A DNA stretch of 64,000 bases. Source: Symsagittifera roscoffensis (Eukaryota > Xenacoelomorpha > Acoela > Convolutidae). Made by a program: the position numbers and the translations under genes. The stretch's first letter is position 1; each line of letters begins with the position of its first letter. A model generated the notes under the pieces. It saw nothing but the letters and a program-made list of their open reading frames with translations, was not told the origin of the DNA and made no database searches. Of the stretch, positions 54,023-63,781 are shown one piece after another. Where the stretch lies: the NCBI RefSeq assembly GCF_963678635.1, contig NC_087067.1:17311018-17375017 (forward strand), read 5' to 3'.

Positions 54023-55711
54023 ATGGACAACTTCAACCTGGATGAATTGATGGACCTGGCAGAGGCATATGTAGGACCGATGGTAGACGCGATCTATCGT
54101 CGGCTGATCGAACGAGACTTCGCTCTGGAGGACCCAGAGGTGGTCATGTTGCTGACCGCCCTGATTAACATCTTGGGGCACGACAACCGTGGGGACCGCC
54201 CCACGGAAGTCCTGTTGATGGCAGCATATGGAGAAAGAGGAGTACTAGACCGCCCGAACATGAGAGTGATGAGGTGGAGAAACGGGGCTCTCTCAGGGAG
54301 TGACTTGGCGAATGAGCCTGGGTTGGGAAGTTCTAGGACTTACCAACCAGGTGAGATGCCAATGCCCTCCAAGCCCAAACCTGGGCTGACGAGAATGCAT
54401 CGGGAGATGAACAGCGAGGCGACCTCGTCTGGTTCACCACTGAGAGCAGCTGTGCCACCAAAAGGGGCGAAAGTAGGACAGAAAATTCAGACGAACCAAA
54501 CCATGCAAGATCTGGCTATAGGGGTACAAAGGCAGACGGACATGAACCCAATCACGATTGTGTTTGCTGGCATCAATGACCATCTACACAGTAGAGGTTT
54601 TCTGAGCAGACTCAGAGATTCTATAACAGCAGAGAGCGCTGTATGGCCAGCGATAAAAGATATCCTTGAGTCGATGGGTGAAGTGGTGGATGCGACGAAG
54701 GAGGGGTCATTCACTAAAGTGACACTGAGAGTAGTATTCGCAATGTCTCCGGGATATGCACATCTCCCGGATGGACTGAAATTTGTGTATGCGAGTGTGG
54801 CCTTACTTTCGGAAGGAAAATATGATGTGATCATATCAGCCCCGAATCGCATGATAGAGATGGAGAACCTGAGGCCACTTAAGGCTGAACTGCCTGCAGT
54901 GTGGTCAGATATCTCAAACGCGATGAGAGGACTCAAGGACCATGCGCTACACATGTTAGTGTTGGACGAGGTGCTGGGGTTGGAATTGTCCAATTTCAGT
55001 CGACAACTCAAACTGAAACCGAGAATAGACGACGACCATCGAGTGATTGCGGCGATGTCCAATGACTTATGGTTCCGAGCAATGGAAGTGGCAGGTGAAG
55101 ACACAAGAAGGAAAAATTCACTAGAGACGAGAGCTCACTTGGAAGCGATGGCTCTGAGAACCAAGCCGGAAGCCAACCAGTGGCTACACCTGAACCCTAG
55201 AGTAGCGGCATTGGGTGCAGATGCTTTTGAGCAAGGCCCCGTGATGATCACAAAGATACATGCCTACTTGTTGAAGGAGGTGAACCTGGCGGAAAATGCC
55301 GGAGAAAAGACCGCTGAATTTGTGAACAGAATGTGTCAGATTACTCTGGAAACCTTCTGGACCCAGGAAGTGGAGGGACAGGAGGGCTTTGAACGGACAG
55401 ACAGCATGTTGGAAGGGTTGGGAGCCGGATGGACCGCGTCCTTCTTGGCAAAAGTTTACCCGAAAGTCTCGCACTACTTGATAAAAGAATTCCTCCAAGC
55501 AGTAGTGGAAGTATCGATAGTGGAACTAATAGCCTTGTTCGTGACGTTCGGAGCAGAGAATTTGGTGAAAGGACCGGCGATACTGCTCACCGATGGAATC
55601 CAGAACCTGCGGCTAGACGGACTTCTGACATTGATTGCAATTACCCACGGAAACTTGGGAGGACTGATGAAACTGGCACGTTGTCCAGAGCAGATGAGAG
55701 AGAGAGAGTGA
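54023..55711 (+). CDS. Accessory coding region, part A (unknown; SGNH-like block)
   Basis: Starts with ATG at 54023 (MDNFNLDELMDLAEAYVGPM). The first 90 residues look helical, then a proline/serine-rich linker, then a globular segment from residue 174: PITIVFAGINDHLHSRG (G183-I-N-D186), a helical stretch, VTLRVVFAMSPGYAHLPDG, and YDVIISAPNR. The strand-then-GxND arrangement recalls block III of SGNH/GDSL hydrolases, but I see neither a GDS block nor a clear DxxH. No signal peptide; the hydrophobic C-terminal part (VSIVELIALFVTFGAENLV) may be buried helix. The frame stops at 55711 because of an indel in a GA repeat (55692-55707). Position resembles an env gene, but nothing resembles an envelope protein. 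Confidence 0.6.
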   Translation: MDNFNLDELMDLAEAYVGPMVDAIYRRLIERDFALEDPEVVMLLTALINILGHDNRGDRPTEVLLMAAYGERGVLDRPNMRVMRWRNGALSGSDLANEPGLGSSRTYQPGEMPMPSKPKPGLTRMHREMNSEATSSGSPLRAAVPPKGAKVGQKIQTNQTMQDLAIGVQRQTDMNPITIVFAGINDHLHSRGFLSRLRDSITAESAVWPAIKDILESMGEVVDATKEGSFTKVTLRVVFAMSPGYAHLPDGLKFVYASVALLSEGKYDVIISAPNRMIEMENLRPLKAELPAVWSDISNAMRGLKDHALHMLVLDEVLGLELSNFSRQLKLKPRIDDDHRVIAAMSNDLWFRAMEVAGEDTRRKNSLETRAHLEAMALRTKPEANQWLHLNPRVAALGADAFEQGPVMITKIHAYLLKEVNLAENAGEKTAEFVNRMCQITLETFWTQEVEGQEGFERTDSMLEGLGAGWTASFLAKVYPKVSHYLIKEFLQAVVEVSIVELIALFVTFGAENLVKGPAILLTDGIQNLRLDGLLTLIAITHGNLGGLMKLARCPEQMRERE

Positions 55712-58700
55712 GGAACTTGGATATGAAGAAATCCACAGACTCGTGGAACAAGATAAGAGACCTGAGACACACTCTTATCCAGTATCTCTTACAACAAAAT
55801 CGCTTTGGAACGGGAGAAGACGAGACGATTGAAAGAGAGGAAGATGTTAGACGACATGTTGGAGGCATGTCGCTGTTAACCGATCTGAGTTTGGCTATGA
55901 GAACCGATCCCTTGGCGCTGATCAGAGGAGTCACGGAGTTCGTGACAGTGATCTATGGACCAGCAGTCACGTTTGCGTTTCCTGACGTTTAGGTGGAAGC
56001 ATATAGGAGGTCGGTGCTGCACCTGAACGTCATATCGGCAGTGGAGCTCATGAGTGAAGATCTGTTATTTGCGAAAATATCGGAGCCAGAGATGACAGTC
56101 ATCAATTTTGACGATCACTTCCGTGATCGCATGGGAGAAGTAGAAAGAGGACACATCGAAGTGTTTCCAAAGCTTTGGAATCTGAGACCCTATGATAAAA
56201 CGAATGGTGAAATAACCAGAGTGCCTCGTCTCACTGCAGCATATCACAAAGTGAGAGAAGAGACGAAGGACTGGGGCGATTACAAGAAGCTGCCGGAGGC
56301 AATCCCTGAATTCCCTCTGATAAGAAGGATGTTGCTCGGAGCAGTCTCCGTGGTACAAACTCCTAGGTTGAGAGCATTCGAAACCAATGAAAGGAGAGTA
56401 GGGAATTTCGTGGGAACGATAGATCCATACTTTGTAGGGAGAAATGCCGCCGTGTTACAGTACACACGATTTGCATACACGGATCAAGCGACGAGAAGGC
56501 GAATAAGCAACGCCGCGACTCCCAAGCCTGGAAGATTTGATGAGGAATGGAAGGGATTAGGCTTAGCTCCGATGAGGATGAGAGGCAGGACCGAACTGCC
56601 TGAAGCCTCATTGATCCTGACTAGTGTAAAACAGGAGATGAGAGTGAGAGGAATACTGCAGACGAGAACCTTCCTAGCACCCTTCGGCTGCGAAGAAATC
56701 AAAGTGGTCCATGGAGAAGAGGAAGATAAATCGGCCGGTACATTGCTCATACCGAGATTCCAGGAAGAAGCCGACAATGACGAACAAGGACCATCGAGCT
56801 CGAACAGGGATAAGTCAGAAGGAGATGACGGACAGGGTAGAAGCCGTCAAACCGAAGAACCCATGCAACAAGATCAAGCTGGTGGGGAAGACGACAGGGC
56901 ATCGACAGGAGGAACATCCAGCCTGGATTTCAACATCTTCAGTGGTCTTGAGAATAATGCAGATACGTTGGAAACGACTGAGCCAGCGGATGAAGGCATC
57001 TCGACACTGGAGCCTCCATCAGCCTTTATGAAAATGAAACGAAATTTGCCGGAGAGCAGCTCTCCTGGCAATTCAAGAAATAACGACCATAGAATCCTCA
57101 TGGAATCACCTAGGAGGAGAAGAATCGAGGCCTCAGCCAGAAAACCTTTCTTGGGAACGCTGCCCGAAGAAGAATGGGAAGTACATCACCGAGACCTTGA
57201 GAGTAGGACGGGATGCAAACTGGACAGAGTGGCGTTTATGGAAGAAGTCTGGACCGTGGTTCAAAGCTATGGGACCCAGTCCATTCTGAAAACGGGTCTC
57301 AACCAACCCTTGATGAGAGAAGTACTTGACAAGCTTGATGATTGTGAAAGGAGACTGAGTGAGTTATTGATCGACTCGGCCACTGATGAAAGTGAAGCGA
57401 ATTCTCCCATCAAGATGATACCGCAGGACGATAAAGGAGAGGTGGTGTATCTGTCTAGAACCAGGAGAGGGACGATGCGATCAAAATTGGTGATTGATAA
57501 ATTCAATGCAATGAAAATGAAGTTAGGCAGCAGATTGATGCCGAGGAGAGTTGGAAAGACAAAGGTGGATTCAGAAATATTGATGAAATCTGTTAACTCA
57601 CCGAAAAGGAAACGAGTAGAGGAGGTCATGGATTTGGGGCAAGGTGATTATCAACTGCCTGGCACAGATAAAATGTTAACTGATATAGCGATGGTGCCAC
57701 CCATTCTCATGGCGGGGATAAAGTCAACAGGTTATAAATCCAAAAGGAGTGACCGCACTCTGACTGGAGCAACCTTAGAAATGAAAATACTCAGCCAATG
57801 TGGAGAGAGCACAATGAAAGACTTCAAGCCATCTCCCATGAATCATGGAAAGGGAAGTGTCGCAGGACAACTAATACCAGTGGAATATAACCGACTAACA
57901 GTGTCGGAGTCTGTTTCGATAGATGAACCCACCGGTGGATACATGGAGATGTTAGAATACCGAAACTCGGCTAGAGGGTATGTAATGGCCCTGGAAGATG
58001 GGAAAGCCATGGAGGGTTATCTGGAAACGATGTTGCAAGGCACCACCCTCAAGCAGAAGGCGTACGGGACTTTAGCGTCGTCTGAAATACAGGCAGAAAC
58101 AATGGAGCAGTTGGTGAGCCTTCCATGGAAAGCAGTAGTATTAAGGTATTTCGAAGAAGAAATGAGGACTACGCCAAGAATACATGCTCTCGTGGCAGTA
58201 CCTTACGTAAGGACAGAGTTACAACTCAGGTTCGCCTGGTGCATGATGGGACTGACTCGCGAAGAGTATGATTCAGAAGAAAGGAAGAGATCAAAAGAGG
58301 AGAAGGTTTTCCTTATGACGAACCTGAGGGATCTGATAGTCCAGGAGGGAGCAGCAGTAGCGTGTGCGAAGCGGAGAGACGCTCTCTGTTCCATTCGATT
58401 CCTGATAGAGCAGATTTCAGTACCTGCACTGAACACCTGTGTTAAAATGTTGAGGGAAAGCAATGAGCGAACGAAAGCCTTATTCTTGCTAGCACTGCTG
58501 GATATGCAGCAAAGTAAACCGATGAGGGTGAACATGAAAGAACCCGAGGAATTAGAACCCATGAGAAAGATAGACGAAATCAGGAGATTCTCAAACAAGG
58601 AGCTGAGACTCACTAAAGAATCTATGGGAGCATTGCCGAAATCCAGTGAATACTGTGGACCGATCAAGAAGAAATCGTATAGCTACGTATCCGGGATCAT

Positions 58701-58854
58701 AGGGATAGCGTACAATCCTTTCCTGAGTGAAGACATACGCGATTGCTTCTTCGATTATGAGCAGGCGGTGTTGCTAAGATTCTGGACGTCCAGAATTGTA
58801 ACGATTAAGATCGTCAACAGGCCAAATTGGGACTGGTCTTGGAAGAAGAGGTGA
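55429..58854 (+). pseudogene. Accessory coding region, part B (unknown)
   Basis: The genuine part starts near 55700 in this frame (VRNLDMKKSTDSWNKIRDL). One TAG at 55990-55992 interrupts it (AFPDV*VEAYRR), after which 953 codons are open. The protein is helical, rich in Met, Arg and Glu, with a low-complexity acidic region around residues 250-340 of the long open stretch (DNDEQGPSSSNRDKSEGDDG), a lysine/arginine-rich patch (PRRRRIEASARK) and a repetitive-looking segment GGYMEMLEYRNSARGYVMAL. I recognise no enzyme motif, zinc finger or membrane span. It ends in KKR-TGA at 58854 through another indel near 58830; the sequence carries on in the next frame. By size and position it belongs to the same protein as part A. 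Confidence 0.6.
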
Positions 58855-59243
58855 CTGCACCTTCAGTACCAAAATCCGACAAAAGAGTGGAGTTTGGGTT
58901 GGGATTCTCAGATGAATTACTGAGAACGAGCTTGATGGCAGTGTGGGAATTGATGAGGCCATCATGGTGTCCTAGTCCCAACGCTGACTCAATATTACGG
59001 GCGACACAAGACGTACAGAGGGAACTGAATGCAGACTGTAACCTGCGTGACCTCAACATCATATATAATGTGATGATAACGGACTCTAAGAGCAACGGAG
59101 AAGATAAAGTGGAGTTGCCTGGCTGGGGACCAGAAGACTGGGTCAAACCTGGTAGCTGTCTGGCGGAAGTCTGTGGACTGGAGGGTCACGTTTGCGGAGG
59201 TCTGGACTGCGTGAAGACCCTGAAAAACAACACAAGCAATTGA
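58827..59243 (+). pseudogene. Accessory coding region, part C
   Basis: Continues part B in another frame from about 58830 (GLVLEEEVTAPSVPKSDKRV). About 125 residues, including SLMAVWELMRPSWCPSPNADS. The last 15 codons (CVKTLKNNTSN) are probably out of frame, since part D overlaps from 59192 and continues openly. No domain recognised. Confidence 0.5.
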
Positions 59244-60709
59244 CGGTATTGTTTGGAAACGTAGTGATGAAAACAAGAACGGAAACGGAACTGATAGCAG
59301 ATTGCCATGGAGGAACCGATGTGAATCTAGTGACTGCACTAGGATACTACAGCATGTTTGGTTCTTTAGAGTCACTATTGAATCTAGAACAGAAACATGA
59401 GATGGTCACAGCCATCAGTGTAGAAGTGTTCCCAGGAGTTCTGCAGACTGAGCAGAAATACATAGGAAAATGGAGGGAAGCAATCGAGACGGAAATGAAC
59501 ATTAGACACAGTGAGACTTATTGTAGACCATCAGGAGCACGATATTTGGTGGGTTCAACGTTGGCTCCAATGTGCAAGAGCAGATACCCTGTACATTTCG
59601 TAGCTGTGGACGTGAAGAGTACAAGAACGATTGTGGATCAAGCCTTCTCAGTGCCGAAGTGTGTGAGACTGGCGAGAATGTCCGAGAATTCATACGAGTT
59701 GCTATGTAAGATGTTCTCAGCAGTTCCAGAGAGAACCAAAGAAGAATTGGAGTCAATACTAGGAAAGAAGTTCATGGGACATGTGAGCGGGAACTTCAGT
59801 GACTTTGAGAGACAGAAACAGAGAGGATCAACTGTCACAGATTACAATGCAGTAGACGAGAATGATGAAGTCCACCGAGTGATGGTGGAAGTGGAACCAT
59901 TACTGGAAGCTTCGGGAAAATGTAATTGGAGGAGCATCATGTTGACATATGACGAGTTTCCTTGCCACTGCTTGCTGCAGACCTGGTGGTATCCCAAGCG
60001 TAGTAATCTGATGTTGATCTGGGACTCTGGAGAGCTGCTCTCCATGGGTTTACCAGATTCATCGCAGCCCATAACAATAGTGATAGTGGGAGTTATGATG
60101 GCGATACGATGGCTGGAAGCTCATGTGAGTGAAAATAATAGACAGGAGGCACCGACGAGAGAACAGTTGCGGAAGTTAAATTGTCTAAAAGATTTAGATC
60201 TTTTTGAGACAATGTGCAAAGTTCTAAACATTCTGATGGAAGTGAAGAAGATATGGGCAAGGAAACGATTGATGCCATGGTTCAGAGCTAACATGACTGC
60301 ATGGTTGTACGAGTATGCGAAAAAGCATATGTCGAAGCACGGCAGGGTGTACAGTGAATATCAGCTGGACATTGGAGCAGGAGCTTTCAAGCGAGCTCTC
60401 GTGACTCATCGGAATGCAGTGACCACCGCTGTGAAAAGAATTTCCAGGACGAGTGAACGTAGTGGAAAGGAGAAGGCAGAGATGTTAAAGGAAGATTTGG
60501 AGAGAAACGTGACGTTGTGTCTCCACAACAGCTTCTGCAGGAACAGAGAATCTAACGTGGATCCCCTACCTTGTTGCAAACAGAGGGTAGAAGAGCAGAA
60601 GTGTTGGAGGACGGCTTCCAGCAGCGTCAGGATAGCTAACGACGTGTTACAAGATACGGAGACTGAGAGTGCAGAGTCAGTATCACAGGAGGAAGAAATG
60701 GAGCATTGA
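59192..60709 (+). CDS. Accessory coding region, part D (C-terminal 500 residues)
   Basis: The longest intact C-terminal stretch. It is genuine from around 59205 (GLREDPEKQHKQLTVLFGNV) to the TGA after SVSQEEEMEH at 60709. Notable segments are CNWRSIMLTYDEFPCHCLLQ, a short hydrophobic PITIVIVGVMMAI, a basic WARKRLMPWFRANMTAWLYEY segment and an acidic end. No domain recognised. The start given is a TTG at the edge of the open frame, not a real start. Its last 125 codons are also found at 39349-39723 and, from LESILGKKFM onward, at 61516-62478. Confidence 0.6.
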   Translation: MRRSGLREDPEKQHKQLTVLFGNVVMKTRTETELIADCHGGTDVNLVTALGYYSMFGSLESLLNLEQKHEMVTAISVEVFPGVLQTEQKYIGKWREAIETEMNIRHSETYCRPSGARYLVGSTLAPMCKSRYPVHFVAVDVKSTRTIVDQAFSVPKCVRLARMSENSYELLCKMFSAVPERTKEELESILGKKFMGHVSGNFSDFERQKQRGSTVTDYNAVDENDEVHRVMVEVEPLLEASGKCNWRSIMLTYDEFPCHCLLQTWWYPKRSNLMLIWDSGELLSMGLPDSSQPITIVIVGVMMAIRWLEAHVSENNRQEAPTREQLRKLNCLKDLDLFETMCKVLNILMEVKKIWARKRLMPWFRANMTAWLYEYAKKHMSKHGRVYSEYQLDIGAGAFKRALVTHRNAVTTAVKRISRTSERSGKEKAEMLKEDLERNVTLCLHNSFCRNRESNVDPLPCCKQRVEEQKCWRTASSSVRIANDVLQDTETESAESVSQEEEMEH

Positions 60710-61082
60710 CGAATGACCGAAAAGCAAGATGGAAAAAGAGACGAAAATTAGAAGAATTTAGAAGTTTTAGAACTTCTAAACGACGAAAAAAGAAGAAAAC
60801 AAAGGAGTAATGAAGAAAAAGTTAAAACTCAGAATTGTTTTATGTGTGTGAAAAAACTCAAGTGAGAAACCAAGCAACCAAGTTGTAATTGAAAACTGAA
60901 ACATTTAGTTGAGTTTTGAAATTGTTGCATTTAAAAATTTGCATTTTGATTTTAGTTGAGTGGCTTTAGAGACACTCACTTACTATTTATTTAGGAAGGC
61001 TTAAGTGAAGGAGTATATTTAAATATTCCAGCCTGCATGATTGTTTTTAATCAGCTAGGAGAACTGATCACTTTGTGGTGAC
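60710..61082 (+). other. 3' flank of the accessory region
   Basis: AT-rich, starting with purine-rich runs (AAGATGGAAAAAGAGACG; GACGAAAAAAGAAGAAAAC at about 60781) that would suit a polypurine tract, then TTTAGTTGAGTTTTG sequence. The LTR might start after the purine run, but the left terminal repeat begins upstream of it. No gene seen. Confidence 0.45.
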
Positions 61083-61385
61083 ATGGAAGGCTTGGGTAAT
61101 TTCTCGAAGAGGGAGATTGTTTCATTGTTCTTTCTAACCACAGAGTTTCTTAGTTTTAGTATTCAGGACAATAACAAGCAAGATTTCCGAAGGGAGAAGC
61201 ATAGTAGGATAATTTTAGCTTGTTGGTTGGCAGGACTGTCCTGCAAGCCAACACCTTTTAAGTCTAAGAGAAAAAGTTTTAATCGGGACATTGACATTGG
61301 AAGTCAGAAAATATGTTTTTTCTTAATTCATATCCTCAATGTGCAGATTAATGAAGAATTTGAAGGTTATAGTGATGTAGTATGA
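61083..61385 (+). CDS. Small open frame in the terminal repeat, copy 2
   Basis: Second copy of the 100-codon frame (MEGLGNFSKREIV ... EGYSDVV), ATG-started, same length as the copies at 40097 and 62851. See copy 1 for the description and doubts. Confidence 0.35.
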   Translation: MEGLGNFSKREIVSLFFLTTEFLSFSIQDNNKQDFRREKHSRIILACWLAGLSCKPTPFKSKRKSFNRDIDIGSQKICFFLIHILNVQINEEFEGYSDVV

Positions 61386-61485
61386 TGCCATTTATATTCT
61401 GCTGTGAGTCGATGTGACGCGGATAAAAGTAATTTCGTGCATTTTGTAAATTCTGTTCGATGACACTGTATCTATTTTACGAACC

Positions 61486-62478
61486 TTGCGTGATTCAATG
61501 AGGACATTGACCGGATTGGAGTCAATACTAGGAAAGAAGTTCATGGGACATGTGAGCGGGAACTTCAGTGACTTTGAGAGACAGAAACAGAGAGGATCAA
61601 CTGTCACAGATTACAATGCAGTAGACGAGAATGATGAAGTTCACCGAGTGATGGTGGAAGTGGAACCATTACTGGAAGCTTCGGGAAAATGTAATTGGAG
61701 GAGCATCATGTTGACATATGACGAGTTTCCTTGCCACTGCTTGCTGCAGACCTGGTGGTATCCCAAGCGTAGTAATCTGATGTTGATCTGGGACTCTGGA
61801 GAGCTGCTCTCCATGGGTTTACCAGATTCATCGCAGCCCATAACAATAGTGATAGTGGGAGTTATGATGGTGATACGATGGCTGGAAGCTCATGTGAGAG
61901 AAAATAATAGACAGGAGGCACCGACGAGAGAACAGTTGCGGAAGTTAAATTGTCTAAAAGATTTAGATCTTTTTGAGACAATGTGCAAAGTTCTAAACAT
62001 TCTGATGGAAGTGAAGAAGATATGGGCAAGGAAACGATTGATGCCATGGTTCAGAGCTAACATGACTGCATGGTTGTACGAGTATGCGAAAAAGCATATG
62101 TCGAAGCACGGCAGGGTGTACAGTGAATATCAGCTGGACATTGGAGCAGGAGCTTTCAAGCGAGCTCTCGTGACTCATCGGAATGCAGTGACCACCGCTG
62201 TGAAAAGAATTTCCAGGACGAGTGAACGTAGTGGAAAGGAGAAGGCAGAGATGTTAAAGGAAGATTTGGAGAGAAACGTGACGTTGTGTCTCCACAACAG
62301 CTTCTGCAGGAACAGAGAATCTAACGTGGATCCCCTACCTTGTTGCAAACAGAGGGTAGAAGAGCAGAAGTGTTGGAGGACGGCTTCCAGCAGCGTCAGG
62401 ATAGCTAACGACGTGTTACAAGATACGGAGACTGAGAGTGCAGAGTCAGTATCACAGGAGGAAGAAATGGAGCATTGA
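61486..62478 (+). CDS. Fusion open frame created by the tandem duplication
   Basis: 330 codons. The first 10 or so (RDSMRTLTG) come from terminal-repeat sequence and then run in frame into LESILGKKFMGHVSGNF, the last 320 residues of the accessory protein, including an in-frame ATG at 61498. The frame is intact to the usual end. Whether anything is made from it is unknown; the in-frame join may be chance (one in three). Confidence 0.55.
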   Translation: MRDSMRTLTGLESILGKKFMGHVSGNFSDFERQKQRGSTVTDYNAVDENDEVHRVMVEVEPLLEASGKCNWRSIMLTYDEFPCHCLLQTWWYPKRSNLMLIWDSGELLSMGLPDSSQPITIVIVGVMMVIRWLEAHVRENNRQEAPTREQLRKLNCLKDLDLFETMCKVLNILMEVKKIWARKRLMPWFRANMTAWLYEYAKKHMSKHGRVYSEYQLDIGAGAFKRALVTHRNAVTTAVKRISRTSERSGKEKAEMLKEDLERNVTLCLHNSFCRNRESNVDPLPCCKQRVEEQKCWRTASSSVRIANDVLQDTETESAESVSQEEEMEH

Positions 62479-63283
62479 CGAATGACCGAAAAGCAAGATG
62501 GAAAAAGAGACAAAAATTAGAAGAATTTAGAAGTTTTAGAACTTCTAAACGACGAAAAAAGAAGAAAACAAAGGAGTAATGAAGAAAAAGTTAAAACTCA
62601 GAATTGTTTTATGTGTGTGAAAAAACTCAAGTGAGAAACCAAGCAACCAAGTTGTAATTGAAAACTGAAACATTTAGTTGAGTTTTGAAATTGTTGCATT
62701 TAAAATTTGCATTTTGATTTTAGTTGAGTGGCTTTAGAGACACTCACTTACTATTTATTTAGGAAGGCTTAAGTGAAGGAGTATATTTAAATATTCCAGC
62801 CTGCATGATTGTTTTTAATCAGCTAGGAGAACTGATCACTTTGTGGTGACATGGAAGGCTTGGGTAATCTCTCGAAGAGGGAGATTGTTTCATTGTTCTT
62901 TCTAACCACAGAGTTTCTTAGTTTTAGTATTCAGGACAATAACAAGCAAGATTTCCGAAGGGAGAAGCATAGTGAGATAATTTTAGCTTGTTGGTTGGCA
63001 GGACTGTCCTGCAAGCCAACACCTTTTAAGTCTAAAAGAAAACGTTTTAATCGGGACATTGACATTGGAAGTCAGAAAATATGTTTTTTCTTAATTCATA
63101 TCCTCAATGTGCAGATTAATGAAGAATTTGAAGGTTATAGTGATGTAGTATGATTCCATTTATATTCTGCTGTGAGTCGATGTGACGTGGATAAAAGTAA
63201 TTTCGTGCATTTTGTAAATTCTGTTCGATGACACTGTATCTATTTTACGAACATTGCGTGATTCAATGAGGACATTGACCGGA
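61516..63283 (+). repeat. Tandem duplication, copy 2
   Basis: Second copy, with only scattered single-base differences from copy 1, so the duplication is younger than the divergence seen elsewhere. Beyond 63283 the sequence continues (CTGTCCGGGGAG) as in the left terminal repeat at 40530, showing that copy 2 has the original right neighbour. Confidence 0.93.
62851..63153 (+). CDS. Small open frame in the terminal repeat, copy 3
   Basis: Third copy of the 100-codon frame, with SEII for SRII and KRFN for KSFN. The length and stop are kept. Confidence 0.35.
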   Translation: MEGLGNLSKREIVSLFFLTTEFLSFSIQDNNKQDFRREKHSEIILACWLAGLSCKPTPFKSKRKRFNRDIDIGSQKICFFLIHILNVQINEEFEGYSDVV

Positions 63284-63502
63284 CTGTCCGGGGAGTATGT
63301 GACATTCGACCAGAATGGACAAAATGCAATCTCTGCAGATTTCGAATTTTTAGCAGCGAGCCTTCCGAGTGATTTTGAAGGATTAAGAACGTTATTCGAA
63401 CTATTGAACAAAACGTGAAGGTTGAAGGATTCGGAAATTGCTAAATTTTAAATTTTCGAAGTGATTATGTAACATTTCTGAGAAACGTCAGAAACGGCCA
63501 TT

Positions 63503-63781
63503 TTGGCAGAAAAGCTGAAAAGCGACAGAAGAACGATAGTCGCACTGACGAAAACAACGAAGATTGTGATAGAAAAACAACAGAGAAAAACAGAAGGACG
63601 TTCCGAGTTGCAACTATTGTGTCGCTACAATAGTTGCAAGGCCGTTGCAGACAACGGTGAAGGGTGGAAGATAGCCTTCCGGATTACGAAGAAGTCAAGA
63701 TTAACGAGCTTGATTCAGTGGATTCAAGAATCCGGAAGGGTTTCGGAACTGAAACTTTTATTCTTTTATATAAACTTTTAG
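63503..63781 (+). CDS. Open frame in the right terminal repeat, possibly spurious
   Basis: Copy of the 40733-41011 frame with one changed residue (DRRT for DKRT). No ATG near its start; it contains the stem-loop pair. Confidence 0.18.
   Translation: MAEKLKSDRRTIVALTKTTKIVIEKQQRKTEGRSELQLLCRYNSCKAVADNGEGWKIAFRITKKSRLTSLIQWIQESGRVSELKLLFFYINF
63675..63739 (+). other. Inverted repeat CCTTCCGGATT / AATCCGGAAGG, right copy
   Basis: Exact copy of the 11-bp stem at 40905-40969. The loop differs by one base (GAAGAAG for GAAAAAG). Confidence 0.7.

Larger units (their letters stand above)
59747..61515 (+). repeat. Tandem duplication, copy 1
   Basis: 1769-bp segment made of the last 321 codons of the accessory region plus 800 bases of 3' flank. 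It is followed immediately by a second copy. The join (CCGGA|TTGG at 61515) shares a single base. Confidence 0.93.

Noticed and set aside
54487-55104. 205-codon antisense frame opposite accessory part A
   Set aside because: Mirror of a long sense frame; no start context or domain.
58203-58667. 154-codon antisense frame opposite accessory part B
   Set aside because: Shadow of the longer sense frame.
54023-60709. Accessory region as an env gene
   Set aside because: No signal peptide, no transmembrane anchor of usual length, no cleavage site seen; size is several times that of typical env.
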